Shown piece after piece: positions 25,616 to 33,382 of a DNA stretch of 64,000 bases (its first letter is position 1; every line of letters begins with the position of its first letter). The stretch covers positions 1,111,208 through 1,175,207 of the forward strand of contig NZ_JARYGZ010000001.1 of the NCBI RefSeq assembly GCF_029906645.1. Reading direction: 5' to 3'. This stretch comes from Sphingomonas oryzagri. Lineage in GTDB: Bacteria; Pseudomonadota; Alphaproteobacteria; Sphingomonadales; Sphingomonadaceae. Position numbers and translations under genes: made by a program. The notes beneath the pieces were generated by a model. That model worked only from the letters and a program-made list of their open reading frames with translations, did not search any database and was not told the DNA's origin.

Positions 25616-25629
25616 CTGATCTAGATCAG
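25616..25629. promoter_or_regulatory. Crp/Fnr-type box CTGAT-CTAG-ATCAG
   Basis: A perfect 14-bp palindrome upstream of the glycosyltransferase operon, with the same half-sites as the box at 10519-10532. It sits in a short AT-rich spacer (25561-25640) between the deaminase stop and the GT4 start, where the operon promoter must be. Confidence 0.5.
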
Positions 25630-25640
25630 TGCTCATCTTG

Positions 25641-26132
25641 CTACAGATTAGTCTGCTGGCTTTCTAGGACGTCGTCCGGTCGAAAGCATAGTTGTGCACA
25701 TTCTTTTCGAAGGCAGCCGCCTTCGATGTCGAGGTCGTCGCGATAGGCGTCCCGCACGAAGTCCATTGTATCGAGGTTTCGATCTTCGAAATACATGCGG
25801 TGGACATCGTCGCGGCCGGCGCCGAAGACGATCCGCTGAACCTTGGTCCAGATCGTCGCCATCGTGCACATCCCGCATGGCTGAAGCGTCGCGTACAGCG
25901 TGGCTCCGTTGAAGTCAGGCGCGTCGCCTGTCTTTGCCGCCTCGCGAAACGTCACCATCTCGGCATGTGCCGTCGCGTCGGTCCAGTCGTCCGTCCGATT
26001 GCGTCCGCTCGCGATCAGCCGCCCGTCGCGAACGAGCACGGCGCCGATCGGAGACTTCTCCGGCTCGGCGCAGTCCTGCGTGGCGACGCGGATCGCCTCT
26101 CGCATCCAGCGCTCGTCTTGGTCGCTGATCAT
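25641..26132 (-). CDS. Nucleoside/nucleobase deaminase (cytidine deaminase-like)
   Basis: A 163-residue zinc deaminase of the guanine deaminase/TadA-like type. The zinc site is complete: DATAHAEMVTF holds His and catalytic Glu, and LQPCGMCTMATIW holds the two Cys ligands. The C-terminal part is Asp-rich and slightly longer than usual. ATG 26132 overlaps the ferritin-like stop (ATGA), an unusual pairing. Substrate (guanine, cytosine or other) is not fixed by the motifs. Confidence 0.87.
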   Translation of the reverse strand: MISDQDERWMREAIRVATQDCAEPEKSPIGAVLVRDGRLIASGRNRTDDWTDATAHAEMVTFREAAKTGDAPDFNGATLYATLQPCGMCTMATIWTKVQRIVFGAGRDDVHRMYFEDRNLDTMDFVRDAYRDDLDIEGGCLRKECAQLCFRPDDVLESQQTNL

Positions 26133-26692
26133 CCCTTGAGGAAGGGCTTGCCCTCGTGGGCCACGAGGAGGTCGTGCATGTCCGAGGCGTGGTCCTCCTC
26201 CTCGGCGAGGATGTGCTCGAGCATGATCCGCGTGGTGGGATCGTCGTCGCCGAAGTATCGGATGAGCTCCTGATAGTGTTCGATGACGATCCGCTCGGCG
26301 ATCAGGTTCTGCTTGATCATCTCGACCAGATTGCCGCCGTCGCCATATTCCGTAGCCGATCTCGAGGCGAGCCCCTCGGGATTGAAGTTGGGCACGCCGC
26401 CCAGCTGGTCGATGCGCTCCGCAGCCATCAGCATGTGTTCCTGCTCGGATTCGGCATGCTCGACGAACTCCGCCGCGACGCTCTTGGAGGTGATGCCGTC
26501 CGCGGCGATCGCATGCATGCGGTAGCGCAGCACGCAGACGAGCTCTGTTGCGACGACGGACTGCAGCAATTCGATCGTTTTCTCAGGATCGCTCTTGTAG
26601 GTCGGCATGATGGCGCCGTCGTCGAGCGACTTCCTCGCCCTGTCACGCAGCGTCTTGACGTCGGTGAGGAAGGGATCTGCCGCTTCAGCCAT
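26129..26692 (-). CDS. Ferritin-like (bacterioferritin/DpsA-type) protein
   Basis: A 187-residue four-helix diiron protein. Candidate iron ligands are in ATELVCVLRYRMHAI, EHAESEQEHML, NLIAERIVIEHY and ILAEEEDHASDM, the E/ExxH spacing of ferritins. It probably stores iron or removes peroxide. It is first in a two-gene unit with the deaminase; an inverted repeat lies about 75-100 bp upstream (26766-26789). Confidence 0.85.
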   Translation of the reverse strand: MAEAADPFLTDVKTLRDRARKSLDDGAIMPTYKSDPEKTIELLQSVVATELVCVLRYRMHAIAADGITSKSVAAEFVEHAESEQEHMLMAAERIDQLGGVPNFNPEGLASRSATEYGDGGNLVEMIKQNLIAERIVIEHYQELIRYFGDDDPTTRIMLEHILAEEEDHASDMHDLLVAHEGKPFLKG

Positions 26693-27011
26693 GGTGCACT
26701 CCGGGACTGGGTGGAATGCCGCTTACAAGATTTCCTTTGACCGCCGGTTCCACCCGAGAACGATTATCAAGGATTGTATTCACCTTGATCAACGTTCGGG
26801 TGCTGCGATTTAGGCTGTCATTTATCCGCGTCATTAACTGCATCCCGACGTATCGTGCCCCTAGCGTCGGTCCGAAGTCCAATCGGCTCTCGTACCCGAT
26901 AAGCGGTCCTCACGCTCACAGACCAATGAAAAAGCGTGACGTACCCTGGCTCGGGCACGACCGAACCAGCGCTCGAACAAGGAGATGCACAGCGACTGGA
27001 GCGATGCGAAG
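26693..27011. other. Promoter region of the ferritin-like gene
   Basis: A 319-bp spacer between the ferritin-like start and the FNT gene end, both on the minus strand. It contains the inverted repeat at 26766-26789 and an AT-rich patch; no convincing gene was found. Confidence 0.4.
26766..26789. promoter_or_regulatory. Inverted repeat ATCAAGG-N10-CCTTGAT
   Basis: A perfect 7-bp inverted repeat 74-97 bp upstream of the ferritin-like start codon, with a self-palindromic TTGATCAA overlapping its right arm. Its position suits an operator for an iron or redox regulator. No regulator is identified. Confidence 0.35.
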
Positions 27012-27881
27012 TCAGCCTGCCTTGATCTCACCGCGGACCTGCCCGTGCGCGATCACGGCGAACAGTCCGGTCCCGCCGATGATGTTGCCGACCAGCGCGG
27101 GCAAGATGAAGCCCATGATGGCCTTCCCCAGGCCAATGCTGCCTGCAAGCCAGAGCAGCCATGCCTCGGTCGAGCCGGCCACGACGTGGCTGAAACCGCC
27201 GATCGCGATGACATAGGTGATCATCACGATGATCCAGAACTCCGATCCGCGGGCATTGGGCATCATCCAGGCGATGCTCGCGACGAGGAAACCGGCCGGC
27301 ATGCCGAGCAGCAGCGTGTGCCAGGCGTCGTGCGCGGCGACCGGCGCCGCGACTTCGATCGCGGACGCTCGTGCCTCAGGTGAGAGTATCGCGCCGCCGG
27401 CGATCAGTGCGGCGACGAGCAGCGTACCGGCCATGTTGGCCCCGAACACCGTGATCCAGAGCTTCGCGAGGCGGCCTAGGTTGCGACGAGTCGGGTGCGT
27501 GGCGATCGGCAGCACCGCGGTCACGGTGTTTTCGGTGAAGAGCTGAAGATTCCCGATGATGACAATGACGAAGCCGACGCAATAGCCGAACGAGGCGACG
27601 AGCTTCGTCCATGGTGCGTGCGGCAGCGCCAGAACGAGAAACGCCTCTGCCAGGACCGATACCGATATCGCGACGCCCGCCGCGAACCCGGAGAAGAGCA
27701 GCGAAAGGACCGGGCGGTCGAGCTCCTCGTCGCCCTGGAGGCGGATGACCTCGTGAACGACCTTCGCCGATCCCGCCTTGCGCTCGGCGACCGATTCTGC
27801 CTCACTGTCGGACAGGCCCTCGGACGGACCGCTCTCGCGATCCTCGGCATCAGCGCCCTTGGTGCTGGGATCGACCGTCAT
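27012..27881 (-). CDS. Formate/nitrite transporter (FNT) family channel
   Basis: A 289-residue protein with six hydrophobic helices and an acidic/charged N-terminal extension of about 55 residues. Pore-lining family blocks include GNLQLFTENTVTAVLP (the omega-loop LFTEN of YfdC-like FNTs) and IGGFSHVVAGSTEAW with the conserved central His. FNT pentamers carry small monovalent anions such as formate, nitrite or hydrosulfide. It lies 13 bp after the DUF4126 gene and is likely co-transcribed. Confidence 0.88.
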   Translation of the reverse strand: MTVDPSTKGADAEDRESGPSEGLSDSEAESVAERKAGSAKVVHEVIRLQGDEELDRPVLSLLFSGFAAGVAISVSVLAEAFLVLALPHAPWTKLVASFGYCVGFVIVIIGNLQLFTENTVTAVLPIATHPTRRNLGRLAKLWITVFGANMAGTLLVAALIAGGAILSPEARASAIEVAAPVAAHDAWHTLLLGMPAGFLVASIAWMMPNARGSEFWIIVMITYVIAIGGFSHVVAGSTEAWLLWLAGSIGLGKAIMGFILPALVGNIIGGTGLFAVIAHGQVRGEIKAG

Positions 27882-27894
27882 GCGGGACGTACCG

Positions 27895-28359
27895 TCAGGC
27901 TGCCGCGGCCATGGCCGGGAGGCGCGTCACCGCCAGGCCACTCGCGAAGACGGCGGCTTCCTCGACGAAACCGGTGGCCGTCTGGCCGAACCGCGCCATC
28001 GCGGCACAGCGCAGGCGCCAGCCGAGATAGGAAGAGGCGAGCGCCGTCCCGACTGCGACGGCCGCGCCGAGCAGCCGCCGATCGCGCGGGGCAAGGGCGG
28101 CGCCGGCATAGGCGGCTGTCATCGCGCGGGTGGCAAGACCGATCGGCACGATCCGGTCCGGCGCGGACTTCATTTTGTCTCCCACCATCTCGGCGGCGGC
28201 CAGCGCGGCCGTTCCGGCAGCAACGACAGGGTGCTCAAGCAGACCTTGCGCGGGAAGTTCGGGCGGGAGCGAGCCGTTCCGAGTAGCGACCGCGACCACG
28301 GCGAGCGGCGTCATGCCACGCTGGCCGGCGACCAGCCCGATGAGAAACGAACGAAGCAT
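27895..28359 (-). CDS. DUF4126-like membrane protein
   Basis: A 154-residue protein starting at ATG 28359 after a GAGGAG site. It begins MLRSFLIGLVAGQRGMTPLA and has four hydrophobic stretches with small Gly/Ala-rich turns, the style of DUF4126 proteins. Function is unknown; it may assist the FNT channel encoded next to it. Confidence 0.7.
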   Translation of the reverse strand: MLRSFLIGLVAGQRGMTPLAVVAVATRNGSLPPELPAQGLLEHPVVAAGTAALAAAEMVGDKMKSAPDRIVPIGLATRAMTAAYAGAALAPRDRRLLGAAVAVGTALASSYLGWRLRCAAMARFGQTATGFVEEAAVFASGLAVTRLPAMAAAA

Positions 28360-28449
28360 GCGATACTCCTCGTCGAAACTGCTTCCGGACGCAGAACCAG
28401 CGATCAGCCTGTCTGGTTCACTTGCCATAGGAACGGGCGTGCGGCCGGG

Positions 28450-28608
28450 TCACAGCATCTCGAGGGCCACGCGGCCGCGCGGTCGAGGAAACGCACGGTC
28501 GAGCGCTTCGATCTCCGCGGATGCCAGCTCGAGGTCGGCCGCGGCGCGGTTCTCGTGGACGTGCGCGATCGACGAGGCTTTTGGGATGACGATCACATCG
28601 CGCCGCCG
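28450..28608 (-). pseudogene. C-terminal scrap of an aldo/keto reductase
   Basis: About 52 codons match the end of aldo/keto reductases: RRDVIVIPKASSIAHVHENR, then AAADLELASAEIEALDRAFP and a final PRGRVALEML. Homology begins abruptly near 28608, where the divergently placed DUF2285 homology also begins, so the rest of the barrel (about 220 residues) is missing. It is a relic. Confidence 0.8.
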
Positions 28609-29289
28609 TGGCTGCGTCGAACTCCCGCGTACCGGTCGGCTTGGGAAGACCATGGCCAGTGCTCCGGGAGCGCACGCCGAATTGCCCGGCGTTTTGGCCT
28701 TGAAGATCTGGAAGATCCGTCTGTCGCGGTGCCCCACGCACGACCGGTTTGGTCGCGTTCGGTGCTTGCGAGCGTGCTCACAGCCAACGTGGCAAACATC
28801 CATGCGCCAGCTTCCGAACGGGTCGATCTCCGGCTACTCGCACCGTTCGTCACGATCGTCATCGGGCACAATGAAACGGAGCATCTCCTGTTCAGCGACG
28901 GTCGTCGCTTCCTGCGCATTGACGTCATCGAAGGAACGCTGATTGGCTGCCCTTCCTCACTGTCCTACCTTCTCAGGGGACTTACTCAGCTTCAGGGTCC
29001 GATAGCCTCTCTCAACCGGCTGGCCCGTCTGGTGAGCTTTGGCGGATTCCATGCCGAGAAGCCGTCTCCGAGCAAGCGGCATCACCGTTGGGTACTGGAA
29101 TTGCGCGTTGCCGATGCGCTCGCCGGCGGAGCCGATCAGCAAGAGATCGCCCGCGCGCTCTTCGGACCAAGGATCGCCGACCGGCGGTGGCGATTGGACA
29201 GCCCATCATACCGCAGACAGGTGCAGCGCCTCGTCAGCGAGGCTCGATCAATGCTGCGGGCACCGCTGGCAATGTGGCGTAGGGCTTGA
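28609..29289 (+). pseudogene. 5'-truncated DUF6499/DUF2285 protein
   Basis: About 226 codons without a proper start. WLRRTPAYRSAWEDH is the end of the DUF6499 motif (usual form FLRRNPAYR), and the C-terminal half, with LELRVADALAGGADQQEIAR and YRRQVQRLVSEAR, is a DUF2285 domain. Such proteins are DNA-binding regulators carried by integrative elements of alphaproteobacteria. The first 25 or so residues are missing and replaced by the aldo/keto reductase scrap. GTG inside the frame could restart translation of the DUF2285 part. Confidence 0.75.
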
Positions 29290-29426
29290 ATGACGGAACA
29301 AGGCGTGGAAACAAGCTCGAACCAAATCAACCGAACAGAGTTGGCCAGGCCACGGCCTCGACGAGCAACCTATGCGACGGCCGACCAGACGCTCTATTGA
29401 CGGATCGCCTCGGGGGCCGAGGCACG

Positions 29427-30185
29427 TCACTTCGCCAGGCGGCCGTCCTCGATCGCGGACTTCTCGAAGGTGAAGAGGATGTCGGGATCAGGGCCGTCTA
29501 TCTTCGACCCGATGTCCGCCGGCGCGACCTCCTTCACCAAATGCCGTATCACCGCGAGCCGGGCCGGCTTCTTGTGATCGGCGCGGACGCAGACCCAAGG
29601 CGCCAGCGCCGTGTGGGTGCGCTCGAGCATCGTGTCGCGCGCCTTTGAATAGGCCTTCCATCTATCTTGAGCGACCTGATCCATGTCGCTGATCTTGAGC
29701 GCCTTCAGCGGATCGTCCTTGCGCGCCTCCAGCCGCTCATTCTGCTCGGACTTGTCGATGTCGAGCCAGATCTTCACGATCCTGATGCCGCTCTCGACGA
29801 GCATCCGCTCGAAGTCGGGCGCGTCGCGCAGGAACTCCGCCTGCTGGCCTTCGGTCGAGAAGCCCATCACCACCTCGACGCCGGCGCGGTTGTACCAGCT
29901 GCGGTTGAAGATCACGAGCTGGCCGCTGGTCGGAAGATGATCGACGTAGCGCTGGAAATACCATTGGCCGAGCTGCACGTCGGACGGCTTCGGCAGCGCC
30001 ACCACGCGCGTGGCGCGCGCCGTGAGATGCTCGGTGATGCGCTTGATCGTGCCATCCTTGCCGGCGGCGTCCCGCCCCTCGAGCACGACGACCGCGCGCT
30101 CCCCGGTCTTCATCATCGACTGCTGCATCCTGAGCAGCGCGAGTTGGAGGTCGCGCACCTGCTTTTCGTAATCGTGCTTCTTCAT
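29427..30185 (-). CDS. ppk2: Polyphosphate kinase 2
   Basis: A 252-residue single-domain PPK2. GRDAAGKDG (37-45) is the Walker A loop; the lid region with WYNRAGVEVVMGF and the Walker B strand IVKIWLDID follow. Such class I/III enzymes phosphorylate nucleoside mono- or diphosphates with polyphosphate, or run in reverse. ATG 30185 gives the family's normal N-terminus; the upstream open frame is shadow. It stands alone. Confidence 0.93.
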   Translation of the reverse strand: MKKHDYEKQVRDLQLALLRMQQSMMKTGERAVVVLEGRDAAGKDGTIKRITEHLTARATRVVALPKPSDVQLGQWYFQRYVDHLPTSGQLVIFNRSWYNRAGVEVVMGFSTEGQQAEFLRDAPDFERMLVESGIRIVKIWLDIDKSEQNERLEARKDDPLKALKISDMDQVAQDRWKAYSKARDTMLERTHTALAPWVCVRADHKKPARLAVIRHLVKEVAPADIGSKIDGPDPDILFTFEKSAIEDGRLAK

Positions 30186-30256
30186 GGGGCTGTAACATGC
30201 CAGCGCCGCCGATGTTTCAGATGGCCGGGGCCGGAGTGTGCACGCCCCGAACGACA

Positions 30257-30284
30257 AAGGGCCGCCCCGCGAGGGACGGCCCTT
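30257..30284 (-). terminator. Hairpin downstream of the 23-aa reading frame
   Basis: AAGGGCCG (30257-30264) pairs perfectly with CGGCCCTT (30277-30284), and the inner CCC/GGG extends the stem with one bulge. On the minus strand it is followed by TTTGTCG. It lies between a short peptide gene and PPK2 and could end or attenuate transcription. Confidence 0.55.
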
Positions 30285-30366
30285 CCATTGTTCAGCCGCC
30301 GCGGCGGCATGTCGATCCCGGGATCCTGCGGCCCGCACCAACGGTGCCGGCGATCCCGGCGACGCC

Positions 30367-30438
30367 TCAGGCGCCGACCACTCCCGTGGAGCGGATCGAG
30401 CCCAGGTCCTGCCTAAGCGGCGTGAGACAATGAGACAT
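30367..30438 (-). CDS. 23-residue peptide with a near-perfect ribosome site
   Basis: ATG 30438 follows AAGGAGGTGATC, an almost full complement of the 16S rRNA tail, an exceptionally strong site. The 23 codons begin MSHCLTPLR and end STGVVGA. Stop is 83 bases before a stable hairpin. There is no membrane segment. It may be a leader peptide or a small translated RNA; it lies in the spacer between AlkB/DUF5818 and PPK2. Confidence 0.55.
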   Translation of the reverse strand: MSHCLTPLRQDLGSIRSTGVVGA

Positions 30439-30537
30439 TCGATCACCTCCTTCCATGCTGTTGAACTCGAACAGGGACATGGGGATGGAGATCCCGATTG
30501 TAAGACCCGATTCACGTCGCTCGACTAGGATTTGCGG

Positions 30538-30741
30538 ATGAACAGGATCGGGACGAGGATCGACGAGACGGGAACGCTGGTCCGGGACGGCGGCGGCTTC
30601 GCGCTTCGGCGCGACGTCGGAGGGCGCTACCAGCTCGATCTCCACCGCGTGCCGGTAGACGAGGTCGAGAAGCGCGTCCGCATCGTCGGCACGCTCGTCT
30701 CGGAAGGACTCGTCGACGTCGACGGCGTCTCGATCGCCTAG
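30538..30741 (+). CDS. DUF5818-like small protein
   Basis: A 67-residue protein starting MNRIGTRIDETGTLVRDGGG, with RVRIVGTLVSEGLVDVDGV at the end, the beta-rich pattern of DUF5818. Function is unknown. It is convergent with AlkB, overlapping by 4 bp. Confidence 0.65.
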   Translation: MNRIGTRIDETGTLVRDGGGFALRRDVGGRYQLDLHRVPVDEVEKRVRIVGTLVSEGLVDVDGVSIA

Positions 30742-31316
30742 ATCAGGACCGACCGTCCTCGCGCCGACGCGCTGCGGAAGGTGACCGACCAACGCGTCCG
30801 ATCCATCTCGACGATGCTATGCTCCCAATCGTGCCGCGCCTCATCGGACAGATGATAGGCACCGCGCGGCTCAAGCGGGAGCGAGGCGCGATCGAAGCGT
30901 CCGTCCGGCCGCCGACGACGGAACCGCATGTCGGCGGGCGCGCCGAGCGACAGCCCCACGACGTGCTCATAGATCGGGCGGTCGCGGTGCCAACCGATCC
31001 CGGCTCCGGGATCGTATCGGATCAGCAGCGCCTGGATCAGCGTTCCGGCGTCGATACCGGCGAAGGCGGCCATTCGATCACGGATCGGCATCAGCCAGTC
31101 GGGAATCGGATCGGCCCGCGCCGCCCGCTGCGTCTCGAAGTCGTAGCTGAAGCCGAACGAGCTGGTCAGCCGCCTCCCCGTCCATCCCTGGAAGCGGAAC
31201 GGAGTCAGATCCGTCGCGTCGATCGCCGCGACCAGAGCGCGCTCCTCAGCTTCGTCGACCAATTCGGGCCGCGAGGCTAAACCAGGCAGGACCGGGGCGT
31301 CGAAGAGGTCGAGCAC
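30738..31316 (-). CDS. alkB: AlkB-like Fe(II)/2-oxoglutarate dioxygenase
   Basis: A 192-residue protein of the double-stranded beta-helix dioxygenase fold. GIGWHRDRPIYEHVVGLSLG holds the HxD iron ligands, a later His (YHLSDEARHDWEHSI) completes the facial triad and RTRWSVTFRS provides the 2-oxoglutarate-binding Arg. It removes methyl groups from alkylated bases. GTG 31316 lies two bases after the stop of the upstream small gene. Confidence 0.85.
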   Translation of the reverse strand: MLDLFDAPVLPGLASRPELVDEAEERALVAAIDATDLTPFRFQGWTGRRLTSSFGFSYDFETQRAARADPIPDWLMPIRDRMAAFAGIDAGTLIQALLIRYDPGAGIGWHRDRPIYEHVVGLSLGAPADMRFRRRRPDGRFDRASLPLEPRGAYHLSDEARHDWEHSIVEMDRTRWSVTFRSASARGRSVLI

Positions 31317-31318
31317 GG

Positions 31319-31546
31319 CTAGAACGGCATCTCGGCGACGAACTCCGCGAACTCGCGGAACGTGTCGCCGAAGGTCGGACGGCCGTCGACCACCACGACG
31401 GTGGCGAGTGCAGCCGCCTGCCGGAGGGCCTCCTCGCTGATTCCGTCATGTTCGTACTCAGTGCGCCACCGGAGCAACGCAGCAGCCCGATTGGCGTCGA
31501 GAGGCGGCGATCCGGCGGGGTCAGCACTGAAACCAGTCTCTATGAG
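31319..31546 (-). CDS. Hypothetical protein coupled to AlkB
   Basis: A 75-residue protein from ATG 31546 (ATG 31564 is an alternative). It contains ANRAAALLRWRTEYEHDGIS and ends FREFAEFVAEMPF; soluble, helical, no family known. The stop is two bases before the alkB start, so co-translation is likely and a role in the same repair response is possible. Confidence 0.55.
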   Translation of the reverse strand, partial: LIETGFSADPAGSPPLDANRAAALLRWRTEYEHDGISEEALRQAAALATVVVVDGRPTFGDTFREFAEFVAEMPF

Positions 31547-31640
31547 CATACGCCCTATATAGAACATAGGACGAACGATCCAAGGGGCGATCATCCGCGC
31601 ACCCGACTGATCCTCAATGCATCTCGCGCGTTGCACCCGC

Positions 31641-32060
31641 ATGCCGTCACATGACCTCGAACACTTCGTATCCGCACAGGAGCAGACCTACGTCCGTGCC
31701 CTCGACGAGGTGCGCGCCGGTGCCAAACGCAGCCACTGGATGTGGTACATTTTCCCCCAGATCGCAGGGCTCGGGCACAGTCCGATGGCTCAGCGCTACG
31801 CCATCGCAGACCTTGAGGAGGCGAGAGCCTATCTCGGTCACCCCATTCTCGGCGGGCGGCTGCGCGAGATCGTCATGGTTCTCCAGGATCTGCCAGACGC
31901 CGAGCCAGAGGCGGTGTTCGGTCACGTCGACGCGATGAAGCTGAGGTCGTCCCTCACGCTTTTCGCCCTCGCGGACGCCGAGCCAACCTCACTGTTCCAC
32001 CAGGCACTCGACCGCTGGTTCGATGGTCGGGAGGATCCGGCAACCGTTGCGCGGCTGTGA
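31641..32060 (+). CDS. DUF1810 family protein
   Basis: A 139-residue protein with the family landmarks SHWMWYIFPQIAGLGHSPMA, RAYLGHPILGGRL and a C-terminal HVDAMKLRSSLTLF. DUF1810 proteins are calpastatin-like in annotation but have no known bacterial function; some are linked with NAD-dependent modifications. ATG 31641 was chosen over 31617. The stop overlaps the exonuclease III start (GTGA). Confidence 0.85.
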   Translation: MPSHDLEHFVSAQEQTYVRALDEVRAGAKRSHWMWYIFPQIAGLGHSPMAQRYAIADLEEARAYLGHPILGGRLREIVMVLQDLPDAEPEAVFGHVDAMKLRSSLTLFALADAEPTSLFHQALDRWFDGREDPATVARL

Positions 32061-32869
32061 GGATCGCCACCTACAACGTCAACGGGGTCAACGGCCGCCT
32101 GCCGGTGCTGCTGCGCTGGCTGGAGGAGACCTCTCCCGACATCATCTGCCTTCAGGAGTTGAAAGCTCCGGACGAACGCTTCCCGGCCGCCGCCATCGAG
32201 GCGGCCGGCTACGAGGCGATCTGGCACGGCCAGAAGAGCTGGAACGGCGTCGCGATCCTGAGCCGCGTCGGCACGCCAGTCGAGACCCGGCGCGGTCTGC
32301 CGGACGACCCCGACAACACGCAGAGCCGCTACATCGAGGCGGCGGTGAACGGCGTCCTCGTCGCCGGTCTCTACCTGCCGAACGGCAATCCCCGACCCGG
32401 GCCCAAGTTCGACTACAAGCTCCGATGGTTCGAGAGCCTGGTCGCGCATGCCGCCGAACTCGTCGCAACCGACATGCCCGTCGTCATCGCCGGCGACTTC
32501 AACGTGATGCCGACAGACCGCGACGTCTACAGGCCGGAGCGCTGGCTCGACGACGCCCTGTTCGCACCCGAGGTGCGCGAGGCCTATGCACGCCTGCTCG
32601 CGCAAGGATGGACGGACGCGCTACGCGCCATGCACCCAAGCGAGACCATTTACACCTTCTGGGACTATCTCCGAAACGCCTACGCCCGGAACGCGGGATT
32701 GCGCATCGACCATCTCCTGCTCAGCCCCGCTCTCGCCCCCCGTCTCGCGGCTGCCAATGTCGACCGCGACGTCCGCGGCTGGGAGAAGTCGAGCGATCAC
32801 GCACCGGTCTGGATTGAACTTGCAAACAAACCCGTCCGCGCATCGAGGCGGAAGGGGCCGAAGATCTGA
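32057..32869 (+). CDS. xthA: Exodeoxyribonuclease III
   Basis: A 270-residue endonuclease/exonuclease/phosphatase fold enzyme. RIATYNVNGVN, IICLQELK with the metal-binding Glu, VIAGDFNVMPTDRDVY with Asp/Asn, and SSDHAPVWIEL with the catalytic Asp-His pair are all intact. It cuts DNA at abasic sites and trims 3' ends in base-excision repair. GTG 32057 is coupled to the DUF1810 gene. Confidence 0.93.
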   Translation: MRIATYNVNGVNGRLPVLLRWLEETSPDIICLQELKAPDERFPAAAIEAAGYEAIWHGQKSWNGVAILSRVGTPVETRRGLPDDPDNTQSRYIEAAVNGVLVAGLYLPNGNPRPGPKFDYKLRWFESLVAHAAELVATDMPVVIAGDFNVMPTDRDVYRPERWLDDALFAPEVREAYARLLAQGWTDALRAMHPSETIYTFWDYLRNAYARNAGLRIDHLLLSPALAPRLAAANVDRDVRGWEKSSDHAPVWIELANKPVRASRRKGPKI

Positions 32870-32879
32870 AGGAGCGAAC

Positions 32880-33029
32880 ATGTCGATCGAGGACACCATC
32901 GTCGAGACACCGGACGGTCCGATGACCTGGGCCGAATGGAAGAAGAAGAACCCCGTGCAGGTGCCGTCGCGACGCACCAGGGGGAAGGATCTGCCCAATA
33001 AGGTGAAGGTCCGGACGGAGGACAAATAA
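32880..33029 (+). CDS. Small basic hypothetical protein (49 aa)
   Basis: ATG 32880 follows AAGGAG, ten bases after the exonuclease stop. The protein starts MSIEDTIVETPDGPMTWAEW and ends with a Lys/Arg-rich tail. Its size and ribosome site support a real gene co-transcribed with exonuclease III; role unknown. Confidence 0.65.
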   Translation: MSIEDTIVETPDGPMTWAEWKKKNPVQVPSRRTRGKDLPNKVKVRTEDK

Positions 33030-33382
33030 TCCTCGCGCCGGTCACGCCCGTCGCTGGTTCGGACAACATCGGCGCACACCGTATTTGAGAAAATCCCCAA
33101 CAACTCGGGAACGGCTACCGGCCCGCGTCAGGGGGGCGCCGCCTCGGTGAAACGCCGGTTTTAGACGACGCCTTGATCGGGTAAGCCGTCGCAAAGCTGC
33201 AGCGGGATCGCGCGATGCATCAACCGGACACGCGTCTCGAGCCCTAGCCCGGAGATCCTATAGCTTCAGACCGGGTGGCGCCTTTTATTGCAGGTCCCGT
33301 TCGCGCGCTCTCAGCGCCAACAGCCCATCCGGTCGGGCCCTCGCTACGGCAACTGCCGCCTGCCCTTACTGGCTAGACGGCT
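33030..33382. other. Intergenic region, nothing recognised
   Basis: The 353-bp stretch between the 49-aa gene and the histidine kinase end is a convergent intergenic region. No terminator hairpin with a T run, RNA gene or coding frame was found. Confidence 0.3.

Noticed and set aside
26740-26766. EcfG promoter for the ferritin-like gene (GGAAC on the minus strand)
   Set aside because: The -35 GGAAC is present but 17 bases on the sequence is CTT, not GTT, so the match is too weak.
26685-26882. Minus frame upstream of the ferritin-like gene
   Set aside because: Composition looks random and it would occupy the ferritin promoter.
28609-29289. A mobile element with clear ends
   Set aside because: The DUF2285 relic suggests a former element, but no integrase, attachment site or terminal repeat is visible, so only a scar is claimed.
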